Made by a program: the position numbers and the translations under genes. From NCBI GenBank assembly GCA_964419225.1, contig CAYQPF010000068.1, positions 1 through 25,879 on the forward strand: a stretch of DNA of 25,879 bases, written 5' to 3'. Each line of letters begins with the position of its first letter. Within the stretch, counting starts at the first letter, position 1. This DNA is from CAYQPF01 sp964419225. GTDB taxonomy: Bacteria > Cloacimonadota > Cloacimonadia > Cloacimonadales > CAYQPF01. Shown here in pieces: positions 7,874-16,154 of the stretch. The notes beneath the pieces were generated by a model, which saw only the letters and a program-made list of their open reading frames with translations, did not search any database and was not told the DNA's origin.

Positions 7874-8775
7874 TGATCCGCATCAATAACTTCTCGAAGT
7901 CTTATGGTAAAATCAAGGCCGTGGATAATCTATCTTTGGAAGTCAGGCAGGGAGAGATCTTTGGATTGATCGGACCGGATGGGGCTGGCAAAACCACTCT
8001 GATGCGGAGTATCTGCACTTTACTCAAACCCGATAGCGGTGAAATTTGGGTGAATAAGATCAATGCTCTCCAGGATATCTCAGCTGTGAGGAACACTTTG
8101 GGATATATGCCGCAAAAGTTCTCACTCTATCAGGATCTAAGCGTGGAGCAGAACATTGATTTCTATGCGAATATTTTCGAAGTACCTGCTAATGAACTGG
8201 AAGCCAGAAAAGAAAAATTGTATCATTTCTCCAGACTGGGCGATTTTAAAGCCAGAAGAGCCGGAGCTCTATCCGGCGGTATGAAACAGAAGCTGGCCCT
8301 GTTCTGCAATTTGATCCATACTCCGGAAGTCCTGATTCTGGATGAGCCGACCTTTGGAGTTGACCCGGTCTCACGCAAAGAGTTCTGGGACTTACTCAGA
8401 TCCATCAGAGATGAAGGCACTACTATCTTTGTCTCAACTGCATATATGGACGAAGCAGAGCAATGTACCAGAATCGCTTTGATGCACCAGGGGGTAATTC
8501 TTGCTCTGGGAACTCCTGAGGAGCTGATCAAAAAATATGATATGCCGATCTACAATATAACATCACCCCAAATCCGGGAAGTTAAAGAGTATTTTGCTAA
8601 ACTGAGGAATGTGAAAAACAGTCAGCTATTTGGCAATAATCTGCATGTAGTATTTACTTCTGAATTAAGCAGCCAAATGATTGAAGAAATAAAAGTTACA
8701 ATACCTTTTAAAATTGATAATTTGGAAAGGATCACCCCTACCATTGAAGATATTTTTATCGGGTTGATGGGGTGA
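7873..8775 (+). CDS. ABC-2 transporter ATPase, first of two (YbhF N-half-like)
   Basis: A 300-aa ATP-binding subunit that energises the two ABC-2 permeases. Walker A is GPDGAGKT (residues 34-41), the signature is LSGGM (133-137), and Walker B with catalytic Glu is LILDEP (154-159), followed by D-loop FGVD and a downstream switch region (STAYMDEAEQC). Note that the switch position carries Tyr where His is usual (STAYMDEAE against TTHFMDEAE in the second ATPase). A C-terminal extension of about 80 residues follows the core domain. Start and preceding stop overlap (TAATG). In E. coli YbhF both ATPase modules are in one chain; here they are separate genes with a hairpin/repeat block between them. 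Confidence 0.9.
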   Translation: MIRINNFSKSYGKIKAVDNLSLEVRQGEIFGLIGPDGAGKTTLMRSICTLLKPDSGEIWVNKINALQDISAVRNTLGYMPQKFSLYQDLSVEQNIDFYANIFEVPANELEARKEKLYHFSRLGDFKARRAGALSGGMKQKLALFCNLIHTPEVLILDEPTFGVDPVSRKEFWDLLRSIRDEGTTIFVSTAYMDEAEQCTRIALMHQGVILALGTPEELIKKYDMPIYNITSPQIREVKEYFAKLRNVKNSQLFGNNLHVVFTSELSSQMIEEIKVTIPFKIDNLERITPTIEDIFIGLMG

Positions 8776-8785
8776 AGAAAAGTAA

Positions 8786-8806
8786 GCAGTGGGCAGTAGG
8801 CAGTAT
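8786..8806. repeat. Heptamer array, GCAGTGG type
   Basis: Three consecutive units GCAGTGG, GCAGTAG and GCAGTAT, 10 bp after the first ATPase stop. This is the reverse complement of the CACTGCC family at 2054-2081. Confidence 0.75.
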
Positions 8807-8810
8807 GGAA

Positions 8811-8945
8811 TCCTGGGCTTTTCTGGAGATTGGGCAGCTTGCCCAATTAAAAACCCAGGGAACGGTTCCTAGCCGTTCCGAGAAAAATCTATGTAGAACC
8901 AGCCTTTAGACTGGTTCAATGGCAAGTCCTTGCCCTTTTAAAGGG
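8811..8945. repeat. Array of six consecutive hairpins between the two ATPase genes
   Basis: Stems in order: outer CCTGGG (8812-8817)/CCCAGG (8854-8859), enclosing ATTGGGCAGCTTGCCCAAT (8829-8847); GGAACGG (8859-8865)/CCGTTCC (8873-8879); GAACCAG (8896-8902)/CTGGTTC (8911-8917); GGCAAG-TC-CTTGCC (8921-8934); CCCTTTTAAAGGG (8933-8945). The second hairpin and its left flank TTCTGGAGAT are matched at 21909-21935 with a different stem sequence. No T-run follows, so these are not ordinary terminators. Confidence 0.8.
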
Positions 8946-8976
8946 AAAGGATTTAGGATAGGGTTGGGGAGAAAAA

Positions 8977-9018
8977 TTGAGAGTTGATAGTTGAAAGTTG
9001 AGAGTCACCCATCACCCT
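8977..9018. repeat. Heptamer array, TTGAGAG type
   Basis: Units TTGAGAG, TTGATAG, TTGAAAG and TTGAGAG are followed by two TCACCCx units. The array lies just upstream of the second ATPase gene. TTGAGAG recurs at 25813-25833. Confidence 0.75.
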
Positions 9019-9059
9019 TTTTTGCGTAGAGAGTGGCTTGAAGTAGTGGAGGGAAAAAT

Positions 9060-9776
9060 ATGATAACATCAGTCAGGACGGAGAATTTAACGAAGTCCTT
9101 CGGAAAATTTACAGCTGTGGATCAGTTAAGTATAGATGTTAAAGAAGGTGAGATCTTTGGTTTTTTGGGAGCTAATGGAGCCGGAAAGACCACTGCGATC
9201 AGAATGTTGTGCGGATTATTACAACCGACTTCGGGAAAGGCATCGGTATGTGGTTATGATATTTATACGAAAAGTGAAACAATCAAGAAGAATATCGGCT
9301 ATATGAGTCAAAAATTCTCCTTATATGATGATCTGACAGTTTCAGAGAATATCTCATTATATGCGGGAATATATGGTTTGAAAAAGGTTGATATAGATGA
9401 GCGTAAAGAACTTTTACTCAATAGAATAGGCCTAAAGGATGAGTATAAGAAAATGACAGGATCATTACCATTGGGTTATAAACAAAGATTGGCGTTGGGA
9501 TGTTCCTTGATTCATAATCCACCGGTTTTGTTTTTGGATGAACCGACCTCGGGTGTGGATCCTAAAGCACGCAGAAGTTTCTGGGATCTGATCTATTTAA
9601 CCTTGCAAGAAGGTAAGACAATCTTTGTGACAACTCACTTTATGGACGAAGCTGAATATTGTCATAGGGTTTCCATCATGCGAAACGGAAAGCTGATCGA
9701 GTTGGATAGTCCGGAAGCTTTGAAAGATAAATATAACAAAACAAATATGCAAGATGTTTTTCTTGCTTTAGTGTAG
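9060..9776 (+). CDS. ABC-2 transporter ATPase, second of two (YbhF C-half-like)
   Basis: A 238-aa ATP-binding subunit. Walker A is GANGAGKT (37-44), Walker B is VLFLDEPTSGVD (156-167), and the switch region is TTHFMDEAEYC. The signature is a noncanonical LPLGYKQ (136-142) instead of LSGGQ, a deviation I associate with the C-terminal half of YbhF-type tandem ATPases. That supports the view that this gene and 7873-8775 are the two halves of one heterodimeric ATPase. The ATG at 9060 follows GGAGGG by 6 nt. It is separated from the first ATPase by 284 bp of repeats and followed within 8 bp by the first permease. Confidence 0.9.
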   Translation: MITSVRTENLTKSFGKFTAVDQLSIDVKEGEIFGFLGANGAGKTTAIRMLCGLLQPTSGKASVCGYDIYTKSETIKKNIGYMSQKFSLYDDLTVSENISLYAGIYGLKKVDIDERKELLLNRIGLKDEYKKMTGSLPLGYKQRLALGCSLIHNPPVLFLDEPTSGVDPKARRSFWDLIYLTLQEGKTIFVTTHFMDEAEYCHRVSIMRNGKLIELDSPEALKDKYNKTNMQDVFLALV

Positions 9777-9784
9777 AGGTGACT

Positions 9785-10894
9785 ATGATATCAGGAAAAA
9801 GACTTAAAGCTATCATGAAGAAGGAATTTTTACATATTTTGCATGATCCAAAGACTCTTTTCATCATCTTTCTCATGCCAGTAGCCCAATTGATAATTTT
9901 TGGTTATGCTATGAATACAGAGATTCAGGAAATTAAAATGGGGATCATCGATTATAATCAAACCCCGATGTCTGACAATCTTACCAAAGAATTTACCGGG
10001 AGTAAGTTCTTTACAATGGTACCGGAACTGGAGGAGGAAGCACAGATAGATGGATTCTTTAAATCCAGCAAAGCAAAAGCAGTACTGATCATTCCCCAGG
10101 ATTTTGCCAAAGACTTGAATAAAGGTTCGGCCACAGTGCAATTTATCATTGATGCAGCAGATCCCAATGCCGCCCAGGCTATCAGAAATTATTTCACGGC
10201 AGTGATCAGTAACTATAATCAAAAGTATGGCACGAATCTGCAAATGCCGTTTGGCGTCGAAGCAGCTATCTGGTTCAACCCCAATTTGAAGAGTGCCTAT
10301 TTCTTTATTCCGGGACTATTAGCGATGATTCTGGTAATGGTTTCAGCCTTATTGACCAGTATTACAGTGACACGGGAAAAGGAATTAGGTACCATGGAGC
10401 AGATGCTGGTTTCTCCGGTTAAACCGTTTGAGATCATTTTCGGCAAATTGATTCCTTATGTATTCTTAGCTTTTGGAGATGCTTTTTTGATCCTGCTTGT
10501 CGGATTACTGCTATTCAAAGTACCCTTTATCGGGAGCTTTGTGCTCTTTCTATTTTTAACGACTTTATATATAATCACAGCACTCAGTCTCGGGTTAATG
10601 ATCTCGACGGTAGCAAAGAGTCAACAAACGGCTATGATGATGGCCATAACCATCACCATGCTGCCTACGATCATCCTGTCTGGCTTTATTTTTCCTTTGA
10701 ATTCAATGCCCAAGCTATTGCAGTGGATTTCTTATATTGTGCCGGCTAAGTATTATTTGATCATTGTCCGGGGAATAATGCTGAAGGGATGTGTTTTTAC
10801 GCAGATGTTATTACCTACTGGTGTTTTAGCACTAATGTCCTTTATGTTATTTGTTAATTCCACACGCAGATTCAGTCTGACTTTGGAAAAGTAG
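9785..10894 (+). CDS. ABC-2 type permease, first subunit (YbhS-like)
   Basis: A 369-aa inner-membrane subunit. One N-terminal helix (TLFIIFLMPVAQLIIFGYAM) is followed by a long periplasmic domain (about residues 45-170) and five C-terminal helices (FFIPGLLAMILVMVSALLTS onward), the standard ABC2_membrane_3 layout. EKELGTMEQMLVSPV is the conserved cytoplasmic coupling segment. ATG 9785 follows AGAGG by 5 nt; an in-frame GTG at 9779 is less likely. It pairs with the next gene, from which it is separated by 7 bp. Confidence 0.9.
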   Translation: MISGKRLKAIMKKEFLHILHDPKTLFIIFLMPVAQLIIFGYAMNTEIQEIKMGIIDYNQTPMSDNLTKEFTGSKFFTMVPELEEEAQIDGFFKSSKAKAVLIIPQDFAKDLNKGSATVQFIIDAADPNAAQAIRNYFTAVISNYNQKYGTNLQMPFGVEAAIWFNPNLKSAYFFIPGLLAMILVMVSALLTSITVTREKELGTMEQMLVSPVKPFEIIFGKLIPYVFLAFGDAFLILLVGLLLFKVPFIGSFVLFLFLTTLYIITALSLGLMISTVAKSQQTAMMMAITITMLPTIILSGFIFPLNSMPKLLQWISYIVPAKYYLIIVRGIMLKGCVFTQMLLPTGVLALMSFMLFVNSTRRFSLTLEK

Positions 10895-10901
10895 GTGTAT
10901 A

Positions 10902-12020
10902 ATGCATAGAATGATAAGTATCTTAATCAAAGAATTTAAGCAGATCTTCCGCACGAGAGAGATGTTGGGTATAATTTTCGGAATTCCGATCATCCAGTTA
11001 TTGATCATGGGTTTTGCTTTCACGACAGAAGTCAAGCATATCAAGTTGATCATATGTGATGATGATAACAGCAAATTCAGTCAGCAGATGGCCTCTGCAT
11101 TTTCGACGACAGACAGGTTTGAAATCGTAAAGCTTGAAAATAATAGAAAGATAATTGCTGACGATATTCAAGGTTGGAAGGCCCAAATGGCGATAATTAT
11201 ACCATCCAATTTTTATGCAGATCTGAAGAGAGGACTCAAGCCGAAACTACAAATCATTGTAGATGGACTGGATGGTAATACGGCAGGTATAGCAGTAGGC
11301 TATGCTCAGGGGATCTTATCTGAGTTTGGCCAGGTATATCTAAGTTCCACAGGGTTGGAGAAACTTGTAAAAACCAGGATCGTACGTCAGACAGAGAGAA
11401 TGTGGTATAATGATAATTTGGAGAGTTCGCAGTTCATGATTCCAGGAATTGTTGTTGTATTATTGACGATTATATCGATGATGCTGTCCTCCATGAGCCT
11501 CGTCAAGGAAAAGGAATTGGGGACATTAGAGCAGCTGCTTGTTACTCCTCTACAAAAGCATGAACTTTTATTGGGCAAAATACTTCCCTTCTTGTTTTTA
11601 GCATTCTTTGAGTTGATCCTGGTCATGCAGTTGGCACAGGTTATTTTTGGGGTGCATATGCAGGGCAGTTATGCTTTACTCTATGGACTGGCCTTCATAT
11701 ATTTATTCACGACTCTCGGGTTTGGTGTATTGATATCGACCTTTACAGCCACTCAGCAACAGGCGATGTTTGTTTCCTGGTTCTTTATGGTATTTATGCT
11801 TTTGATGTCCGGGTTGTTTGTTCCCATAGAGAATATGCCGATGCTGATGCGTAAGCTGACATATCTGAATCCTATGCGGTATTTCATGTATATCATTCGG
11901 GATATCTTTGAGAAAGGATCATCTTTACAGTATCTGCTGAACAATGTGATCCCCATGTCTGTTTATGGTTTGAGTGTCTTCAGCCTGAGTATTTTGAAAT
12001 TCCATAAAAAGGTAAACTAA
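10902..12020 (+). CDS. ABC-2 type permease, second subunit (YbhR-like)
   Basis: A 372-aa inner-membrane subunit, homologous in layout to the preceding permease: N-terminal helix (MLGIIFGIPIIQLLIMGFAF), periplasmic domain (about 35-175), then five helices beginning MIPGIVVVLLTIISMMLSSM. The coupling motif EKELGTLEQLLVTPL is conserved. The ATG at 10902 follows AGGTG by 4 nt. It is the last gene of the operon, so the seven genes together encode a complete TolC-HlyD-ABC tripartite exporter with its own regulator. Known YbhFSR-type systems export drugs or cations; the substrate here is unknown. No intrinsic terminator is evident after it. Confidence 0.9.
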   Translation: MHRMISILIKEFKQIFRTREMLGIIFGIPIIQLLIMGFAFTTEVKHIKLIICDDDNSKFSQQMASAFSTTDRFEIVKLENNRKIIADDIQGWKAQMAIIIPSNFYADLKRGLKPKLQIIVDGLDGNTAGIAVGYAQGILSEFGQVYLSSTGLEKLVKTRIVRQTERMWYNDNLESSQFMIPGIVVVLLTIISMMLSSMSLVKEKELGTLEQLLVTPLQKHELLLGKILPFLFLAFFELILVMQLAQVIFGVHMQGSYALLYGLAFIYLFTTLGFGVLISTFTATQQQAMFVSWFFMVFMLLMSGLFVPIENMPMLMRKLTYLNPMRYFMYIIRDIFEKGSSLQYLLNNVIPMSVYGLSVFSLSILKFHKKVN

Positions 12021-12074
12021 CAGGGGATGGTAAATTTTAACAGACTTTCTAAAAAACTATTGACTTTATCAGAT

Positions 12075-12102
12075 TTGTTTTCAAAATTACTCAAGGTAAA
12101 AT
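12075..12102 (+). promoter_or_regulatory. Possible promoter of the transglutaminase pair
   Basis: TTGTTT (12075-12080), a 16-bp spacer and TAAAAT (12097-12102) lie about 35 bp before the next start. The -35 is weak. The -10 sits inside the nested palindrome at 12090-12122. Confidence 0.3.
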
Positions 12103-12122
12103 AAATATTTATGTTTCTTGAG
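12090..12122. promoter_or_regulatory. Nested palindrome upstream of the transglutaminase genes
   Basis: Outer arms CTCAAG (12090-12095) and CTTGAG (12117-12122) surround a perfect inner palindrome ATAAATATTTAT (12101-12112). Position over the putative -10 suggests an operator or a structured leader; function unproven. Confidence 0.4.
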
Positions 12123-12137
12123 GAAATTGAGTGATTT

Positions 12138-14081
12138 ATGAGCAAAAAATTAAAATTAATTTGTCTATTCGTTCTTTTATTAAAGTGTCTGTATAGTCTG
12201 GACTTTTCCAAAGAATTTTACTACAAAGTCAAAAGTGGTGTACAAAAGGATTATCCTGAAATCAGTTATCTGGAAAGTGATGTTTACAGGTTAAAGACCG
12301 AAAAAGATGCAGAGGGCAAGAACTTTGATTTTAAGCTGAGTCAGTTAACAAAATTAAATTCTATACAGGTAATTGTTGATAATAAGAATTTCACATGGTA
12401 CACTAAGAGTTGGAAATACATACAATCAAATCAAACCTTTCAGAGTGATTCCAGATTATACAATATTGAATTTTATTATAAACCGCTTAAAGATCAGGAG
12501 ATACAAATCACGAGAGATATTTCATATAAGAATCCTAGCCAATTTTCCATAATACCGATTGAATATGATCCTGAAATGAAGAATTTCAAAGCTGAATTTG
12601 AAATATCTAATGATTGGGATCTGAATATCCGGGTCTTGTCTTACTTTGATTCAACTTCTTTCAAAGTGACTAAGACTGAAAGGGGATATTGCATAAGTTG
12701 TGATACATTGAATCTTCAACCCAAGCTTAAGCTTTTGGATCCTACTATACCTTTTGCTTATATATTATGTGATTTATTTTATCAAAACAAAAAAATTATT
12801 AGTGCAGATCCTCAGATATACAGACAAAATTATAAGACGAGAATAACTGATTATTCCGATGAGTTTGCTTTTTTTTCCGCTAATCTTTTACTTGATGAGA
12901 CAGGTTTAGAGAAAACAAAAAATAAGGAGATAACTAAAATTAAGCTAACAGACAGAAAAAGACAAAACTATTTGAAATCTTGTGTCAAAAAAATGTCTGG
13001 AAACGGGAAAAAAAGTTATTATGATTTTTATCATAAAATGGAAGGTGATACATGTGAATTTAACAGAGTAAATATAATCTTTCAGTATGTGCAGCAGAAT
13101 ATCAGATATTTTTCTAAAAGTGATTCCACACATGATTACATACCAAAACATCCAGCAGAAATTCTGGCAAATGGCTATGGTGATTGTAAAGATATGAGTT
13201 GTTTAATTAAAACTTTATCTAATCATTTTGGGATAAATGTGGAGTATGGTTTAGTAAACACAAAACATGATAATCCTGAAGGAATAGCAGGAGATCTTTT
13301 GTACAATCACATATTCTGTATTTACAAGAATCAGAAACAATCGTATTATCTTGATGCCACCGACCAATATTCATCAATTAGCAAAATTCCAGATTATATT
13401 CTGAATAAATATATATTTTTATATAATGATTCTGAGAATAATTTTATAAAAAACTCATTGCCAAAGAATGATTTTCAGATAAGTGTAAATATTTCTACAT
13501 ATGCCGACTCTCTCAAGAATGGAGATACCTGCATAATATTAAAAGGGAATTCCAGAAGTTTTACTTTGCGATCACTCGAAAACTATGATCTGTCAGATCC
13601 TAAGAATTATTTTTCCAAACTTCTTTCTAAAAAAATTAAAGACATTGTCTTTTCTAATTTGTGTATTAGTGCAAAAACAGATACTACTTTAGTTGTTAAG
13701 GGTAATGCTGATTTGAGCAAATTTGTTGTTACTAACAAACTCAAACAGAGAACATACTATAGCAAAGCACCTTTTAATCTGAAGACAAGCGATATTCTTT
13801 CGAGAGAAGCTGATAGCTGTCCAATATCCAGCTTGGAGTTGTCTGATCTTAATCTGGAAATTAAGCTTAAAGGAAGCAATTTTGCACTAACAGGAGATAA
13901 CATTTCTCAGAATCAAGGAGAAAATTTCTTTTTTGCAAGAAGTAGATTTTCAGAAAAAACGCTTATTTTGAATTATGGATATAGAATTGCAGATGGAATA
14001 TACAATGGCAAAAGCAAAACAGATTTTATAAACTTTATTAAAGAGTATAATAAGAAGAAAAGTGAATGGTTTATTCAGTAA
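12138..14081 (+). CDS. Exported DUF3857/transglutaminase-like protein with intact triad
   Basis: A 647-aa protein with a signal peptide (MSKKLKLICLFVLLLKCLYS). A DUF3857-like beta-rich N-terminal region is followed by a transglutaminase-fold core. The catalytic-type residues are visible: Cys350 in GYGDCKDMS, His391 in YNHIFCIY and Asp406 in YYLDATDQ. A second beta-domain forms the C-terminus, as in other DUF3857-transglutaminase-DUF2569/3858-type proteins. It should act in the periplasm or at the outer membrane; a protease or crosslinking activity is possible but the family is poorly characterised. The gene is AT-rich compared with the preceding efflux operon. It is followed after 11 bp by a paralogue that has lost the triad, and the two presumably work together. 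Confidence 0.8.
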   Translation: MSKKLKLICLFVLLLKCLYSLDFSKEFYYKVKSGVQKDYPEISYLESDVYRLKTEKDAEGKNFDFKLSQLTKLNSIQVIVDNKNFTWYTKSWKYIQSNQTFQSDSRLYNIEFYYKPLKDQEIQITRDISYKNPSQFSIIPIEYDPEMKNFKAEFEISNDWDLNIRVLSYFDSTSFKVTKTERGYCISCDTLNLQPKLKLLDPTIPFAYILCDLFYQNKKIISADPQIYRQNYKTRITDYSDEFAFFSANLLLDETGLEKTKNKEITKIKLTDRKRQNYLKSCVKKMSGNGKKSYYDFYHKMEGDTCEFNRVNIIFQYVQQNIRYFSKSDSTHDYIPKHPAEILANGYGDCKDMSCLIKTLSNHFGINVEYGLVNTKHDNPEGIAGDLLYNHIFCIYKNQKQSYYLDATDQYSSISKIPDYILNKYIFLYNDSENNFIKNSLPKNDFQISVNISTYADSLKNGDTCIILKGNSRSFTLRSLENYDLSDPKNYFSKLLSKKIKDIVFSNLCISAKTDTTLVVKGNADLSKFVVTNKLKQRTYYSKAPFNLKTSDILSREADSCPISSLELSDLNLEIKLKGSNFALTGDNISQNQGENFFFARSRFSEKTLILNYGYRIADGIYNGKSKTDFINFIKEYNKKKSEWFIQ

Positions 14082-14092
14082 AAGGAGCATTT

Positions 14093-16060
14093 GTGAACAG
14101 AATTTATTTTTTTTTCCTACTATTTGCAGTTGTTACAGGGTGCAGTACAGTACCCAAAGTTAACCCGTATGTAACGTACTTTCCTGATAAATCTGTTTAT
14201 GATATTCCCAAACTCCTTGAGGAAAATACAGGGATGCCGGCCGTTTGTTTGCAAAAAATAACAGAAGCTGAAAACGGTGCAAAATCTGATTTTGAAGCAG
14301 TAACAAAAAGATCTAAAACTCATTTAATTTTAGACCCCAAATCAAAGGCCTTTTCATCTTTTATTATTAATGACAAAAAAAATAATGTACTTAAAGATAT
14401 ATTCTTAAGAGTTATTTATCCTGACAATGAAATTCTGGAAATAAGAAAGGAGGATTTGCGTAAAGAAAATAATGATGATGGCAGCATCGTATATAAATAC
14501 GCTTATCCTAATCTCACAAAAGGCACCATTATTCAAGAATATTATGAATATACCAGTTATTCAAGTAAATACCATTTCATGGATTTTAAATCAAATGTCC
14601 CAATTTTAGAATATAAATACAACCTGCTAATTCCGGATCAATGGAAAATTAGTTTTAAAAATTATAATCGTTTTAAAGACTTTATAACAAAAATTGAACT
14701 AAAAAATGAGAGAAAAACTCAATATACAATTAGAATGAAGAATATTCCGGCTTTTGAAGAAGAGCCATACTCAATTTCTCTAATGGAATCACAATCCTAT
14801 TTGCTTAGCAAAATTACTTCATACTTTCTAATTTATTTCGCTGGTGAGATATGTTGTGATACACACAATGATCCCACAACCTGGGAGGGATTAGCACAGG
14901 AATTATTGGTTTTAGACACAAATTCCAAGTCTTATCCTCCGGAAACAGATTCTATTCTTGTAACCATTGATAAAAATAATACTACAGAGCTTGCCAAAGT
15001 TGAAGCAATTATGAAATTTATCTATGATAATTATGAATATGACCCAGAAGCTAATCCTTTAAATACATTGAATAATTCCAATGAAAAAAAAGGCACTGCA
15101 AAACAGCTAACTAATTTAGCCTTGCACATGGCACACAAGTTAAATTTAAAATCATATTACGTTTTATGCCATTCTGCAGACAAAGGAGAGATTGATCCAG
15201 AATTTATTGATTTATTTAATTTCGACAGACCTGCAATTATGTTTGAAATTGGAGATGAGCCTTTCTTTTGCTTTCCTTATCTGAAAAGTGACAATATCAA
15301 AAAGATTCCCGCTAAATATGTAAAGCAAACAGCGATTATTCTTTCTGATTACAACAATAGCAACCGAGTTGGTAAATTTGTTCAGATGCCGGATAATGAA
15401 GAAAGTAGTCGTAAAATTGAGGACACTTATCAAATAAATATATTAGCAAATGGACAGTTGAAAATTCATCAGACTTTGAGTATTGAAGAGGATTACATGC
15501 AGGAAATTAGAAAATCACTCCAAGACCTCAAAGACGATGAAAAGGATGAAAAGCTAGAAATCATTATGAACTCATTATCTCTGGATAATAGTAATGCCAA
15601 AATAGACAAATGGACTTGTATAAATATCAAAGATGAACTTAAACCTCTAATCATCGAGGTAGATTACACTATAGACAATCTTGTTTCTGTAATGAAGGAT
15701 GATGTTTTAGTTCAAACTGTTGGATTATTGGACCAAATATCCTTAAATCAGTATAGAGTTAATCGTACGATACGTAAAAATCCCATATTTATCAGACAGA
15801 ATATACTTTATCAAAAAAATGTTGAAATTCAATATCCTGATAACTGGCAATTTATTGGTAACCTAAAACCATTTGAAATGACTAATAAATTTGGAAATTA
15901 TTCTTTGGCCGTTAACACGGAAAATCACAAAGTGAAGATAGCCCAGTCAACTATTATAAAAGAAAACAATGCTCCGAAAGAAGAGTATTCCCTATTAACT
16001 GATTTGTTGTGGCAAAGTTCTTATCAAGAGCTTTCAACTCTCTTTTTTGAAATAAAATAG
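14093..16060 (+). CDS. DUF3857-like lipoprotein with degenerate transglutaminase domain
   Basis: About 655 aa. The GTG at 14093 is chosen because AAGGAG precedes it by 5 nt and it gives a clean lipoprotein signal (MNRIYFFFLLFAVVTGC, lipidated Cys). The ATG at 14066 would prepend nine residues and overlap the previous gene. The architecture parallels the upstream gene, but the core motif GDCKDMS is replaced by GTAKQLT (Ala336 in the Cys position), the NH of YNHIF is replaced by RP in DRPAIMF, and LDATD is absent. It is therefore probably a noncatalytic paralogue, perhaps a scaffold or partner tethered to a membrane. The assignment rests on parallel order and local similarity and would benefit from a profile comparison. 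Confidence 0.7.
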   Translation: MNRIYFFFLLFAVVTGCSTVPKVNPYVTYFPDKSVYDIPKLLEENTGMPAVCLQKITEAENGAKSDFEAVTKRSKTHLILDPKSKAFSSFIINDKKNNVLKDIFLRVIYPDNEILEIRKEDLRKENNDDGSIVYKYAYPNLTKGTIIQEYYEYTSYSSKYHFMDFKSNVPILEYKYNLLIPDQWKISFKNYNRFKDFITKIELKNERKTQYTIRMKNIPAFEEEPYSISLMESQSYLLSKITSYFLIYFAGEICCDTHNDPTTWEGLAQELLVLDTNSKSYPPETDSILVTIDKNNTTELAKVEAIMKFIYDNYEYDPEANPLNTLNNSNEKKGTAKQLTNLALHMAHKLNLKSYYVLCHSADKGEIDPEFIDLFNFDRPAIMFEIGDEPFFCFPYLKSDNIKKIPAKYVKQTAIILSDYNNSNRVGKFVQMPDNEESSRKIEDTYQINILANGQLKIHQTLSIEEDYMQEIRKSLQDLKDDEKDEKLEIIMNSLSLDNSNAKIDKWTCINIKDELKPLIIEVDYTIDNLVSVMKDDVLVQTVGLLDQISLNQYRVNRTIRKNPIFIRQNILYQKNVEIQYPDNWQFIGNLKPFEMTNKFGNYSLAVNTENHKVKIAQSTIIKENNAPKEEYSLLTDLLWQSSYQELSTLFFEIK

Positions 16061-16104
16061 GAGAAACCACAGATAACTTAAAATAAACGCCTAATTATTT
16101 AAAT

Positions 16105-16132
16105 TTGATTGAAACATGTAGTTGATTATATT
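16105..16132 (+). promoter_or_regulatory. Putative promoter of the lipocalin gene
   Basis: TTGATT (16105-16110), a 16-bp spacer and TATATT (16127-16132), followed by AGGAGG (16144-16149) and the ATG at 16155. Confidence 0.45.
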
Positions 16133-16154
16133 GTTTTATAAATAGGAGGAAATA

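Noticed and set aside
8223..8531. 102-codon minus-strand ORF
   Set aside because: It lies wholly antisense within the first ATPase gene, whose motifs are intact.
8811..8945. Intrinsic terminator after the first ATPase
   Set aside because: None of the stems is followed by a T-run, and the downstream genes belong to the same transport system.
9830..10243. 137-codon minus-strand ORF
   Set aside because: It is antisense to the first permease, with no ribosome binding site and a Cys-rich shadow composition.
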